From: Sepioteuthis lessoniana
Lineage: Eukaryota > Mollusca > Cephalopoda > Myopsida > Loliginidae
Assembly (NCBI GenBank): GCA_963585895.1
Contig: OY757904.1
Coordinates: 85,684,543 to 85,748,542 of the forward strand
DNA: 64,000 nt
Direction of reading: 5' to 3'
Under the pieces are notes generated by a model. It was not told the origin of the DNA. It worked only from the letters and a program-made list of their open reading frames with translations, and searched no databases. A program made the translations under genes and the position numbers. Positions 54,791 through 64,000 of this stretch are shown here, in pieces; the stretch's first letter is position 1; every line of letters begins with the position of its first letter.

Positions 54791-55150
54791 GATTGCTTCT
54801 TCTATAATCTGAGTGAAGGGGCTTCTGTGCACACAGGAAGTTCCTCTATGAAATATAAGTAATAGTGAAATACTTCATTGTTCTTCAAAGAGGAGCTTTT
54901 GAACATGATGTATTTTATTCTGTGGTTATGAACTGTTTCTGCAAGTTCAGCAGAATTAATCCCTTTCGAAAAATAGTTTGTGTGTTCACTTACAAACATA
55001 GGGATGGCATTGTCGTTGGTTTACATCACAGGTGACTCAGGGTTTTTTTCTAAACCGGGGATTTTTTTTAACCAGGATGATTACGATACAAGTTTGCTAT
55101 CATGCTGTATCGAAGCAAAATGCTTACGATTGAGCATTTTTTCTTTCTAA
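54791..55150. other. Stretch without recognised features
   Basis: Neither strand shows a coding domain or a repeat known from elsewhere in the window. Confidence 0.5.
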
Positions 55151-55159
55151 GGCAATGTT

Positions 55160-55390
55160 AGTATATGTTGTTTTTTTTTTGTTTGGTTTCTTTGTTTACA
55201 AGCATATCAACCTTTGTGGGTAATTTAATGCTGAACAAATCCTAACAGAAGGTCAGTAGTGGTACTATTAAACCCATAGCTGGAGGGATAAGGAGTTTAT
55301 ATCTTTCTAAAGGACGTGAAAATAATAGTGTGAGAGGAGTTCAAACTCATTTACTTTGATGTCACACTCCAGAATGTAAACCACAATAAA
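55160..55390 (-). mobile_element. tRNA-derived SINE, family 2, degraded
   Basis: The plus strand starts with the SINE tail GTTTGGTTTCTTTGTTTACA and CATATCAACCTTTGTGGGTA, followed by AACCCATAGCTGGAGG and GAGGAGTTCAAACTCA (B box reversed). The tRNA head is worn and no target duplication was found. Confidence 0.8.
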
Positions 55391-56133
55391 AATTTTATGT
55401 GGTGAAGCCTGAAATACCAACCACACTTTCTCATAATGCATTAGACTATCTTGTTGGTAGTCTAACACTGAATAGTTCGATAAGGAAAGACTACATGACA
55501 TCAAAAGTTAAACTGCAAACATTTAACATTTACATACATAGTACACAATAATAATTGTCCCAAACCCTGCTAAATAAAAGCGCAACAGTTGCTTCAAGAA
55601 CAAGCTGGTGAATGGCAGAAGTTACACTTACGTAGGTCTGGTGTAGTGCGAGTTCTCGTAAGGTTATTTGTATGCACATACTTCTCACATAGCAGAGGTT
55701 GAAGTAGACGTCTTATCAGTAGGACCTTCTTAATCAGAAAAGAGAGTGAAAACTCGCTTCTCAAACTGTCACATGACCAACGATCACTTGATTGTCGGAA
55801 GCTCCGCCCATGAATCACAAGAAAGGGAGACAATTACGCTTTGTTCCCAACACCATTATGCTATGGAAACTTCACCTGTTAATATATGTAAATAAACTCT
55901 TTTGTCAGTGTTTGTTTTGTTGTTCAACAATTAGCTTTTTTTCTAAATGTGTAAACGATTGTAAAAAAAATGTTCTCTGACAGGATTCACTTTGAAAATG
56001 ATGATCACTGACCATAAAATATATTTTTTGGATTAAGCCAATTTTGATACTGCCCAAATTTATGAAGGGTCTGTTAAGTATCAAAATGTCATAAGTCACT
56101 TCAATGATCTTCATGTTTTTCATTGAGCTTTTA

Positions 56134-56373
56134 TGAGTGCTGGATTGTGGTGAGTTCGAATTCCAATCCTGCTATTATGTTCATTTTCAGACTAATACCC
56201 TTGGGAAAACTATGAGCACCCATCATCCACCCAGCTATGGGTTAAATAGTATCACTGCTGGATGGCTTAAATGGGTTAAATAGCATCACTGCAAGGATGG
56301 CTTTGGCATTAATTAACACACAAAGGTTGATATGCCATTAAACAAAGAAACCAAACCAAACCAAACCAAGCTA
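56134..56373 (+). mobile_element. tRNA-derived SINE, family 2, with internal duplication
   Basis: AGCTTTTA flanks it (56,126-56,133 and 56,374-56,381). It has the B box GAGTTCGAATTCC, the body CAGCTATGGGTTAAATAGTA and the tail GTTGATATGCCATTAAACAA followed by AAACC units. GGGTTAAATAG(T/C)ATCACTG is present twice. Confidence 0.85.
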
Positions 56374-56846
56374 AGCTTTTAAAAGTGTGTGTTCATGGCT
56401 AAAAGAGGACGTGGAATTATATTTCAGAAAGAATTCTAGTTCTGATAGATTTTAAACTTTAGAATGGATATTTTATTTAACGTAAAAGATAATGACTGAT
56501 TGTTTGTTTTGTTGGGAGTAAAATGTAAATGTCCTTCAAGTGACATAAATAAACATTGACTTATCAAATCAATTATAATGTTTTTTGTGATTAAAAAAAA
56601 AGATTCACACTAAATAATACAATTGCCATATGTCCATAACCTTTTAAAATATATATATAAACGGTGTACTTATTTTGGTACTGTTACATGTTCATATTTT
56701 TGTTTACAAGGTTTTTGCGCTCTATAGTTTGATTAAAAATAATATATTATAATATAAGTTTTAATTGTATATATCACTAGAAATAATAAATTCTATTAAC
56801 TTTGGTTTAGAAGAAAATTACCTTTTTTTGAAAAAAATGGTAGAGG

Positions 56847-57086
56847 TCAGTTTGGTTTAGTTTCTTTGTTTAGTTTTTTGTTTGCGGGTTATTTAATGCC
56901 AAAGCCATCCTTGTAAAAGAACAGCAGTGATACTATTTAACCCATAGCTGGTGAGGAGGGGGCTGGAGGATTCATACTTTTCCCAATAGTATTAGTCCAA
57001 AAGTGAATATAATAGCGTGACTGGAGTTTGAACTTGATTACTTGGAGGCTGTAGTCAAGCACTTTGGCCATTACACCAGAAAAAAT
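56847..57086 (-). mobile_element. tRNA-derived SINE, family 2, full length
   Basis: The 10-bp duplication ATGGTAGAGG flanks it (56,837-56,846 and 57,087-57,096). The minus strand begins TTCTGGTGTAATGGCCAAAG (A box) and carries CAAGTTCAAACTCCAG (B box), CTGGAGGATTCATAC-type sequence in reverse, and an AAACAAAGAAACTAAACC tail. Confidence 0.92.
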
Positions 57087-57632
57087 ATGGTAGAGGATGG
57101 TATTGTATGTATACACATTGAAAACAAAAACTGCCACATCCTCAAGGACAATGGTGACCTGGTTATAGTATCTACATGGACTCTGAGTACTGTTAATATT
57201 CTTGAGTAAGTTGAAATTGAAACAATTTTATTTGCTAGTATTAAATACGTAAGAGTGAATAAATAAATCCTTAGTTATAAGCTGAATTTTGATTTGAAAA
57301 TTTCACTGTATATCATTTTGTCAATGTGATCTCTGACAAAATATAATTAGATAGGGAGATAAATAAAATGTTCAATGACTGATTTTAGGATGGAAACAAA
57401 GGCAGCAAAAAGAGCAGGGAAACGGATTTTATTTTTGATATTTTTTCCACGAGCGAAACCTCGGAAGCCACGAGAAGCAGTATGGTGGATGTGAAGTAAG
57501 GTTGAAAAACCCAGCGACGGGTCAACAGCGTGCTTCATCAGATGCTGGGCGGACAAAAACAACTGTTCAATGGCTAGGATCAAATAGTTCAGCCAGGGAA
57601 CTACTGCTACTCATCTCTTAGGGTGGCGTCTA

Positions 57633-58709
57633 TTGGTGAGATTGAAATACAGCCATCGAAAGATTATCATGACTCTCACTCAAACCACAATTCCAAACCG
57701 CATTGCTCTTCGCGCGGGTAAAAAAGGAGCTCTGGCCCCAGTATTCGAAAAATCAGCTACAGAGCTCAAACACAAACAAAACCTATTCAAATATAAAAGC
57801 ACAATACAAATAGCGAAGTTTAACGTTAAAACTTTAAATAGAAAAGGTCAACTACCGAAGGTGAGAGCGTCTGCAATAGATCATAACATTGACATAGTAT
57901 GCGTACAAGAACACATATACCATCATAGCGAAGAAGATATAAAATTCTACGGTACTGGCAATGGCTGGGTGTTTGTCTCGGCATCTGCATGGAAAAACTC
58001 TGTCAACGCCGTGATAGGTGTAGGTATGCTTATCGGCCCACGGGTCTTAAAATTACTAAACAGCATCGAGAAAATACAACCGAGATTGATGGTAGCCCCG
58101 TTTAATAGCAACACCAGCACAACGATAATCTCCTACAACAGCTCTACCTATACTCGCGATGAAACGGACCTCGACGCCTTCTATAACGAGCTATCCTCTT
58201 TTGTTCGTAGCATCCCAAAACACAACTTAATCATCGATGGAGACATGAAAGCACAAATAGGTAAAAACGTAAATAACAAATTCAGCTTACACGACTCGAC
58301 AAACAGAAATGGGGAACACCTAACGGACTTCACACAAGAAAATGGATTAAAATGCCTTAATACTGAATTTCAGAAAAGAAAGGGCAAAATCTGGACCTAC
58401 ACATACCCAAATAACGCTAAAGCATAGATAGACTACATCCTCATGAATAAGAAATGAATTAAGAGCGCATTGAATTGTGAGGCATATTCCTCTTTTGAGG
58501 ATATGTCTTCTGATCACCGAATTATCACGGCAAAGATACGTTTGAGCCTACGTAGAAATACGGCGCAAACAACAACAACAACCACACACTATGACTGGTC
58601 TCTGCTTAACGATAAGGATATTAGCGATAAATATACGATAACACTAAGAAACAAATTCGATGCACTACAGGAAATATCGGAAGCACCTACCCCGAATGAC
58701 GAATATTAG
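57633..58709 (+). pseudogene. LINE copy 2 endonuclease
   Basis: IQIAKFNVKTLNRKGQLPKV, IVCVQEHIY (metal-binding Glu in the QE box), HNLIIDGDMKAQIGKNVNN (position of the usual GDFNA box, Phe-Asn changed) and KIWTYTYPNNAKA precede a TAG stop at 58,426. IDYILMNKK and SSDHRIITAK (catalytic His) follow in frame after it. The single early stop and later ones inactivate the copy. Confidence 0.88.
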
Positions 58710-59098
58710 AACTTCGTCAATGCCCACGTAGAAGCGGCAGCTGAATGCATACCAACCAAACTAAGAACAACACATAGAGTTTTGTGGGAGACATTAGCAG
58801 TTAAGAAAAAACCTGACGACGTGAAAACCGCATCCCTATGCAATAGGAGAAACCCAAATAATGCCAAAGCTTAGAAACTTAAGAAGGCACAAAGTGAACT
58901 AAATAACGCATACCTAAAAGAACAAACAAAATACATTCAAGACCCGATCAATACGATAGCATGAAACTCTGTAAATGGGGTGAGTAGAAGGAAGAGCCCC
59001 GCATGAGCCAAACTAAAAACTGCCAGCCAAGAAGAACATTTCAATAATCTGCTTGGAAAATCCCCTAAAGTTACAGATAAACCTATCATGAAAATCAT

Positions 59099-59740
59099 TT
59101 GGGTCAAACTAGGACAGTTTACGTAAGAAGAAATCGGCGTAGTACTAAGAAAAATAAAAATCGGAAAGTTGCAGGTCTTGATGAAATACCCCCAGAAGTA
59201 TGGAAAACAAGGAAATTTGACGACATACTGCTTCGATACTGCAATGCTGTATATAACCAGAACATAATAGTGAGATGGACAAAGGGTTGCATCCTCCCTT
59301 TCCTCAAGATAGGTGACCTCAGAATAGCCAAGAACTACCGAGGTATAACCCTTATTTCTATAGCTGCCAAAATTTACAATGATCTGCTACTCAACCGCAT
59401 AGAACCTGTTATAGAGAAAGTTCTTTGGAAGAACCAAAATAGCTTTCGAAGAAATCGATCCACGAAGTCACAAATTTTGACAATCCGTCGAATATTAGAT
59501 GTTCGTACAAAACATCTCGAGGTGACACTATCATTTGTAGACTTCTCCAAGGCATTTGACTCCATACACAGAGGGAAGATGGAGCAAACACTTCTGATCT
59601 ACGGTCTTCCCAAAGAAACCATCTCAGCCATAATGATGCAATATAAAAACAGTAGGTGGCATAGGCCTCCATGTCAATGCAAACAAAATAGAGTTTATTG
59701 CTTTAATCAAAGAGGCGACATCTCCACACTAAATGGCTGA
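59099..59740 (+). pseudogene. LINE copy 2 reverse transcriptase, catalytic box deleted
   Basis: GLDEIPPEVWKTRKFDDILL, NYRGITLISIAAKIYNDLLL, KNQNSFRRNRSTKSQILTIR and LSFVDFSKAFDSIHRGKMEQ are intact. The frame then jumps from MMQYKNSR to a segment matching the region after the ADD box of copy 1 (about 14,730). Confidence 0.88.
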
Positions 59741-60336
59741 TCTCTGAAACTTGTTGACAAGTTCACCGATCTCGGAAGCAACGTCTCATCCACCAAAAAT
59801 GATATCAACACGTGTCTAGCAAAGGCTTAGACAGCTATCGATAGACTATCGGTCATATGGAAGTCAGACCTATCAGATAAAATAAAGCGCTGTTTTTTCC
59901 AAGCAGCTGTCGTATCAATACTGCTGTATGGATGCACTACATGGACGCTGACTACGCGTATGGAGAGAAATCTTGACGGCAATTGCACATGAATGCTGTG
60001 AGCTATATTGAGCAAGTCCTGGGGGAAGCATCCCATAAAGCAGTAGCTGTATAGACACCTACCACTCATCTCGAAAACCATCCAAACTAGACGGGCAAGA
60101 GATTCAGGATACTGCTGGGGAAGTAACGGCGAGTTCATAAGCGATGTACTCCTGTGGAACTCATCACACGGACGAGCAAGGGTAAGGCGACCAGCTCGAA
60201 CCTATCTACAACAGCTCTGTGCTGATATAGGATGTTGCATGGAAGACCTACCAAAAGCGATGGACGATAGGGACGAGTGATGGGAAAGGGTTAGGGAAAT
60301 CCGTACTAGTGGTACGCCATGATGATGATGATATAT

Positions 60337-60374
60337 ATATATATAATAAAATTATAATTATAATTATTTGGGTC
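60337..60374. repeat. AT-rich simple sequence
   Basis: TA and ATAATT repeats separate the LINE tail from the fold-back element. Confidence 0.8.
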
Positions 60375-60534
60375 AAATTAATTTCGAAGTAAAAACTTTA
60401 TCGTCAAAGACTTCTTTAAAGTGAATTCGATGTTGTATGTCAATTTTTTCTTTGAAAAAATATATTTGACATACAACATCGAATTCACTTTAAAGAAGTC
60501 TTTGACGATACAGATTTTACTTCGAAATTAATTT
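60375..60534. mobile_element. Fold-back MITE-like element, 160 bp
   Basis: Arms of about 69 bases starting AAATTAATTTCGAAGT pair almost perfectly; the only irregular part is ACTTTATCG against CGATACAGA. A short T/A-rich loop lies near 60,444-60,465. No transposase and no clear target duplication were found. Confidence 0.85.
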
Positions 60535-60599
60535 AAAATGAGATGAGTTGCATGTAATGTTATTCTGGCCATGTAGCACTGTTACTGTTACTGCTTTTC

Positions 60600-62280
60600 T
60601 TTGTTAATGATCCTGTATAGCAGTGGGGAAAATAGTGATGTTAGTTTTTTTTTTTTTTTGTGTTGCTAGACAGGAACAAAGTTGCCACGTTGAAGTGTTG
60701 AGTAGCAGGTCTTCTTTTTCCGATCAGTATATTCTCGCATTTTCCGTTTGCTGGCGTAGTCATTTTCAGAAATATATTTTTGTGTTATTGTGTGGGTGAT
60801 TTTGGATTGGAGGTAAGGTGGGAAGGCTAACTTTCATCTTTCTGCCAGTGAGTGCTTCAAAAGGGAAAATTTTGGTGGATGTATGAGTGCCTAATGAGTA
60901 GAGTGTTCGCTAGTGGTCTGGGAGACCGGGGTTCAATCTCAGGTCGAGTCATACTAAAGACTAAAAAATGGTACTTGTTACTACTCAGCACTATAAGGTA
61001 AGGATCAAGGGTAAAGTGGAGCAATCCAGGGAATGGAGTAGCACCATCTCTTGCCCGTCGGTGTGGTAGCTATTAAAAAAGGATCCTTCGAGTCACCCTC
61101 GACTACAGTCGCCAACTTTTTACAAGTTTTATGAGTGCCTCTGTACATCCGAAGATGTATGTTGAGACTTCTATGTGTGTGTGTCCTCAGCCATGCACGA
61201 TTTGATGTTTTTGTTGAGGGTGGCCATGAAGCATTTCGGGCCAGAGGGGTGTTATTTTTTGTGTTTATGCCAAATTCACGCTTGGAACTGGAGAATTCTT
61301 CTCCATTGAATGAATGGCGATTGTCTGTCTTGATTGAGTCAGGGATTCCTTGGCGTGAGAAGATGGCTTCTAATTTTGGAAGGTCTGTTCTTGCTAAGGT
61401 GGATATGATCATTTCTACTTCAGGGAACCATCTGTATTCATTTATGAATACGAGTAAGTAGTCGCATGAAGGAAAGGGACCGGCAAAGTCAGTGGCAAGA
61501 GAACTCTATGGTTCCAGTGGTAGTGGCGTAGGTTGTAGATGTTCAAGTGGGTGGTGGCCTGGGTGGGATGCTTGGCACGGTATGTACGATTTCACTGGGT
61601 CTTCTACATATTTATCAATTCCAGGAAACCACACCTTTTCTCTAATGCACTGTTTTGTTCTGACTATCCCTTGGTGAGCCTGGTGGTCAGTGGCTGTAGT
61701 CCTTTGCAGGTATGATTATGCGGTTCTTCCATAAGATGAATCCATCATAAATAGACAAATCATCCTTGAATATGTTGAATTCTTTTGCTTCTGGATCCAT
61801 TCAATCGCCAGTTTGTATGACCTGCATAACCCATAGGAGTTGTTGGTCCTTCCTCATGGCTGACTGCACTTCTTTCAAGGTAAGAGATTTTGGTATCGCA
61901 TTTTCAGCATTGTAGGCGATATATGCTTCTCATGCATTATCACACCTGGGTATCTCATAGGGGTCTCTGCTAATATAGTCAGCAGGGTTGTTTTCGTCAC
62001 GTCCAGGTCTGTATATCAGGTCCATGTTGTATGGCATCAGGCGTAGATGCCATCTCTCTGGGTTGGCTGCGTGGGTTTTCGGTTATTTATGATCTCAATA
62101 AGTGGTCTGAGGTCTGATAACTATAAAATGGTTTCCAAACAGAGAGGGAAACGTGCAACTCCATATACAACTGCAAGATATTCTCCATCAGTTTGTAAGT
62201 ATTTTTGTTCCGTTTCAGCGAGAGCTCGACTCACATAGCAAATTGGGTGGCTTTCCTGCATGAGGATTGCTCCTAGTCCT
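60600..62280 (-). mobile_element. Ty3/Gypsy fragment #3, RNase H to integrase, decayed
   Basis: From 62,280 leftwards on the minus strand: GLGAILMQESHPICYVSRAL and ETEQKYLQTDGEYLAVVYG (RNase H), then broken linker code. Integrase pieces TDLPKLEAIFSRQGIPDSIK and TDNRHSFNGEEF (second catalytic Asp) lie at 61,400-61,280. C-terminal pieces such as RKMKVSLPTLPP lie left of a SINE. No LTR was found. It begins abruptly at the junction with fragment #4. Confidence 0.82.
60882..61140 (+). mobile_element. SINE family 1 with 11-bp target duplication, inside Gypsy #3
   Basis: TATGAGTGCCT occurs at 60,882-60,892 and 61,130-61,140. Head CTAATGAGTAGAGTGTTC and GGGGTTCAATCTCAGG, then GGAGCAATCCAGGGAA and the CACCCTCGACTACAGTC end. 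The 5' duplication overlaps the beginning of the tRNA-like head. Confidence 0.9.
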
Positions 62281-62429
62281 ACGAGATTTCACCGTTTTCA
62301 CTGACCACAAACCTCTCACTTACGCCTTACGTAAATACCGAGAAATATACGCCCAGAGATACTCGATAACTGGACTATATATCGCAATTTACCTCGGATA
62401 TCCGATACATAAAAGGCTCAGACAATATT

Positions 62430-63797
62430 GTGGCAGATACACTCTCACGCTCCACAATACAGTCTATTGATTCGGTAAATCTCACCTTCGAGTTCATTGC
62501 AGATGAACAGCAAAAAGATGCCACATTAGACAAATTAAATGACACTTCCCTACAGCTGAAGGAACACCCTGTTCCATTTGGAACAAAAACAATACTTTGC
62601 GATGTCAAAACAGGTCACTCAATACCTTATATACCACCATCACTAAGAAAAAGGTTATTTCCACATTTCCACAACCCTGGACGCCGAGCAACCACTCAAA
62701 TTAATCAGTAACCGTTTTATTTGGCCCAATATGCCCACTCACATGAAAAAAAAAAAAAAAAAAAAAAAAACTGGACTCAGACCAGCTTGAATTGTAAGAA
62801 GAGCAAAACAAACAGACACACAAAGTCTCCACCAGGACAATTCAAAAAACCAGATAGTAGGTTCACAAACCTACACATCGATATTGTTGGACCATTGCCA
62901 ACAGCAAATGACTATCCATATATACTCACCATCATTGACAGGTTTACAAGATGGCCTGTTGCCGTCCCATTAAGAGATATATCAGCAGAGACTATCTCTA
63001 AAAGTATATTACGAGAATGGATAGCAGTCTTTGGTTGTCCTTCAGTAATAACAACAGACAGAGGCCCCAAGTTTTAATCAACGCTTTTTGAAGAATTTAC
63101 AAAGTTATTGGGAGTCAAACATATAAAAACAACAGCATATCACCCCTGCGCAAATGGATTAATAGAAAGATTCCATAGACAACTTAAAACAGCTTTAATA
63201 GCTAACAATAACTCCAGAACATGGTTTGAAAATTTGCCTCTTACTTTATTGTCAATAATGAATGTTATCAAAGAAGATCTGGGATGTACAGCTTCCGAAA
63301 TGGTTTTTGGAACATCTTTAACATTGCCAGGTCAATTTTGTGAAAAAAACATTTCCTTACAACCTACTACAACTTTTGTAAAAAAATTTAAACAGAAAAT
63401 GAACGATTTAGTTTTCACACCCACAAGAACACGAACAAAAGAACTTTACACACCAAAAGACCTTCACGGCTGCAAATTCGTTTTTATTCGAAATGATGCA
63501 GTCAAAAAACCTTTATGTCCTACTTACTCCGGACCATTTCAGATAGTTGAAAGACACCCCAAATACTTTAAACTCACCATGAAAGGCAAACTTGATACTG
63601 TCTCCATAGACAGACTAAAACCGGCATACTTAGACTTACCAATAAAGAAAAGTACGACCGAACACTCTACAACTACAACAAATACCATATTGTCCAAACC
63701 AACCTCCACGCCGACAAATACACCTGTAAACATCACCACAAAACCTGGAAGAAAGGTACATTGGCCTAAACATTTTAAGACTTATGTTACATATTAA
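62430..63797 (+). pseudogene. Gypsy #4 integrase (D,D35E) with one in-frame stop
   Basis: Catalytic residues are Asp in LHIDIVGPLP (62,880-62,882), Asp in VITTDRGPKF (63,057-63,059) and Glu in NGLIERFHRQ (63,165-63,167). The last two are 35 residues apart. A TAA stop at 63,075-63,077 splits the core. The N-terminal zinc domain region (CKKSKTNRH) is preceded by A25 (62,746-62,770) coding lysines. The C-terminal part has LCPTYSGPFQIVERHPKYFK, the chromo-like/GPY module of Gypsy integrases, and a Thr-rich tail. Confidence 0.9.
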
Positions 63798-63836
63798 TAA
63801 ATATTTTCAACATTTATCAATCTGCGGGGGGGGGGG

Positions 63837-64000
63837 TATATAGAATACACATTTTTTTAGCATTAAAATAAGCCACAAAAACATACATAAGAACATTCTA
63901 GAAATTTTGTATCAAAACCGCATAAGCATTGAAGTTACATTTTCATATTTTTCAACCAATCAGCTAAAAACATAGAATAAGAACATTCTAGAAAAACAGA
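63837..64000 (+). promoter_or_regulatory. Presumed Gypsy #4 LTR start with heat-shock-element-like motifs
   Basis: After the G-rich tract come AAGAACATTCTAGAAATTTT (motif 63,891-63,903) and AAGAACATTCTAGAAAAACA (63,981-63,993). GAA-nn-TTC-nn-GAA is a perfect three-unit heat shock factor site. CAACCAATCAGC (about 63,953) contains a CCAAT box. The LTR is incomplete, so its function is inference. Confidence 0.5.

Larger units (their letters stand above)
57420..60335 (+). mobile_element. APE-type LINE copy 2 (nearly full length, broken)
   Basis: 5' untranslated sequence, an APE endonuclease (57,790-58,540), a linker, RT (59,100-59,740), the C-terminal domain (59,760-60,310) and the tail CCATGATGATGATGATAT. 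It is the same family as copy 1 at 13,501-15,403, which lacks the endonuclease. An internal deletion of about 0.3 kb removes the RT catalytic box. Confidence 0.9.
62281..64000 (+). mobile_element. Ty3/Gypsy fragment #4, RNase H to 3' LTR
   Basis: Plus strand: RNase H end (FTVFTDHKPLTYAL), a spacer, integrase, C-terminal domain, stop at 63,795, a G11 tract (63,826-63,836) as likely polypurine tract, then presumed LTR running off the window. Only one stop and one long A-run spoil the integrase part, so this is the youngest-looking LTR element here. RT and 5' parts are absent. Confidence 0.88.

Overview
The window looks like AT-rich animal nuclear DNA. It has spliced genes with long introns, GT/AG junctions and a heavy load of retroelements in many states of decay. 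The transposon mix (Copia, several Ty3/Gypsy, Penelope-like, APE-type LINEs, tRNA-derived SINEs) and the recurrent SINE-like tail motif 'ggttgatatgccattaaac' fit a lophotrochozoan, and a mollusc is my best guess. That guess rests on general resemblance, not on a diagnostic character.

Two host genes are supported. The last two coding exons of phosphoserine phosphatase (PSPH) lie on the plus strand (19,818-23,096); its upstream exons are outside the window. A complete five-exon GPI ethanolamine phosphate transferase 3 gene (PIGO) lies on the minus strand (47,755-30,165) and encodes 1,074 residues by my splice model. The two genes converge tail to tail across about 7 kb. One makes serine in the cytosol and the other adds the bridging ethanolamine phosphate to GPI anchors in the ER. 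I see no functional link beyond adjacency.

The first 19.3 kb, presumably PSPH intron or upstream DNA, is a stack of nested retroelements. From left to right: a minus-strand Copia element, with a PBS matching the inside of initiator tRNA-Met, is split in its integrase by a 1.07-kb solo LTR. Next is a plus-strand LINE ORF1 remnant carrying a perfect fold-back. A minus-strand Penelope-like element with inverted terminal repeats is split in its GIY-YIG domain by a decayed Gypsy element (5,866-11,209). A second Gypsy element (12,874-19,306) is itself split by a plus-strand LINE and a tRNA-derived SINE.

The PSPH terminal intron carries another candidate solo LTR. The PIGO introns carry a decayed Jockey/I-like LINE, which is split by an unknown 0.85-kb repeat whose relative sits in PIGO intron 1. 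They also hold SINEs, one of them inserted about 35 bp from a splice donor, and microsatellites.

Downstream of 48 kb there is a GC-rich block (49.1-52.1 kb) built of tandem and dispersed repeats, including recurring short hairpins. A diverged relative lies at 53.2-54.8 kb. After several SINEs comes a nearly full-length but broken APE-LINE related to the one at 13.5 kb, then a fold-back MITE. The last part holds two Gypsy fragments that meet head to head inside their RNase H domains at about 62,280. The right-hand Gypsy fragment has a well-preserved D,D35E integrase with a single in-frame stop, then a G-rich tract, then presumptive LTR sequence with two perfect three-unit heat-shock-element motifs. 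No CRISPR arrays, bacterial-type operons or rRNA genes were seen.
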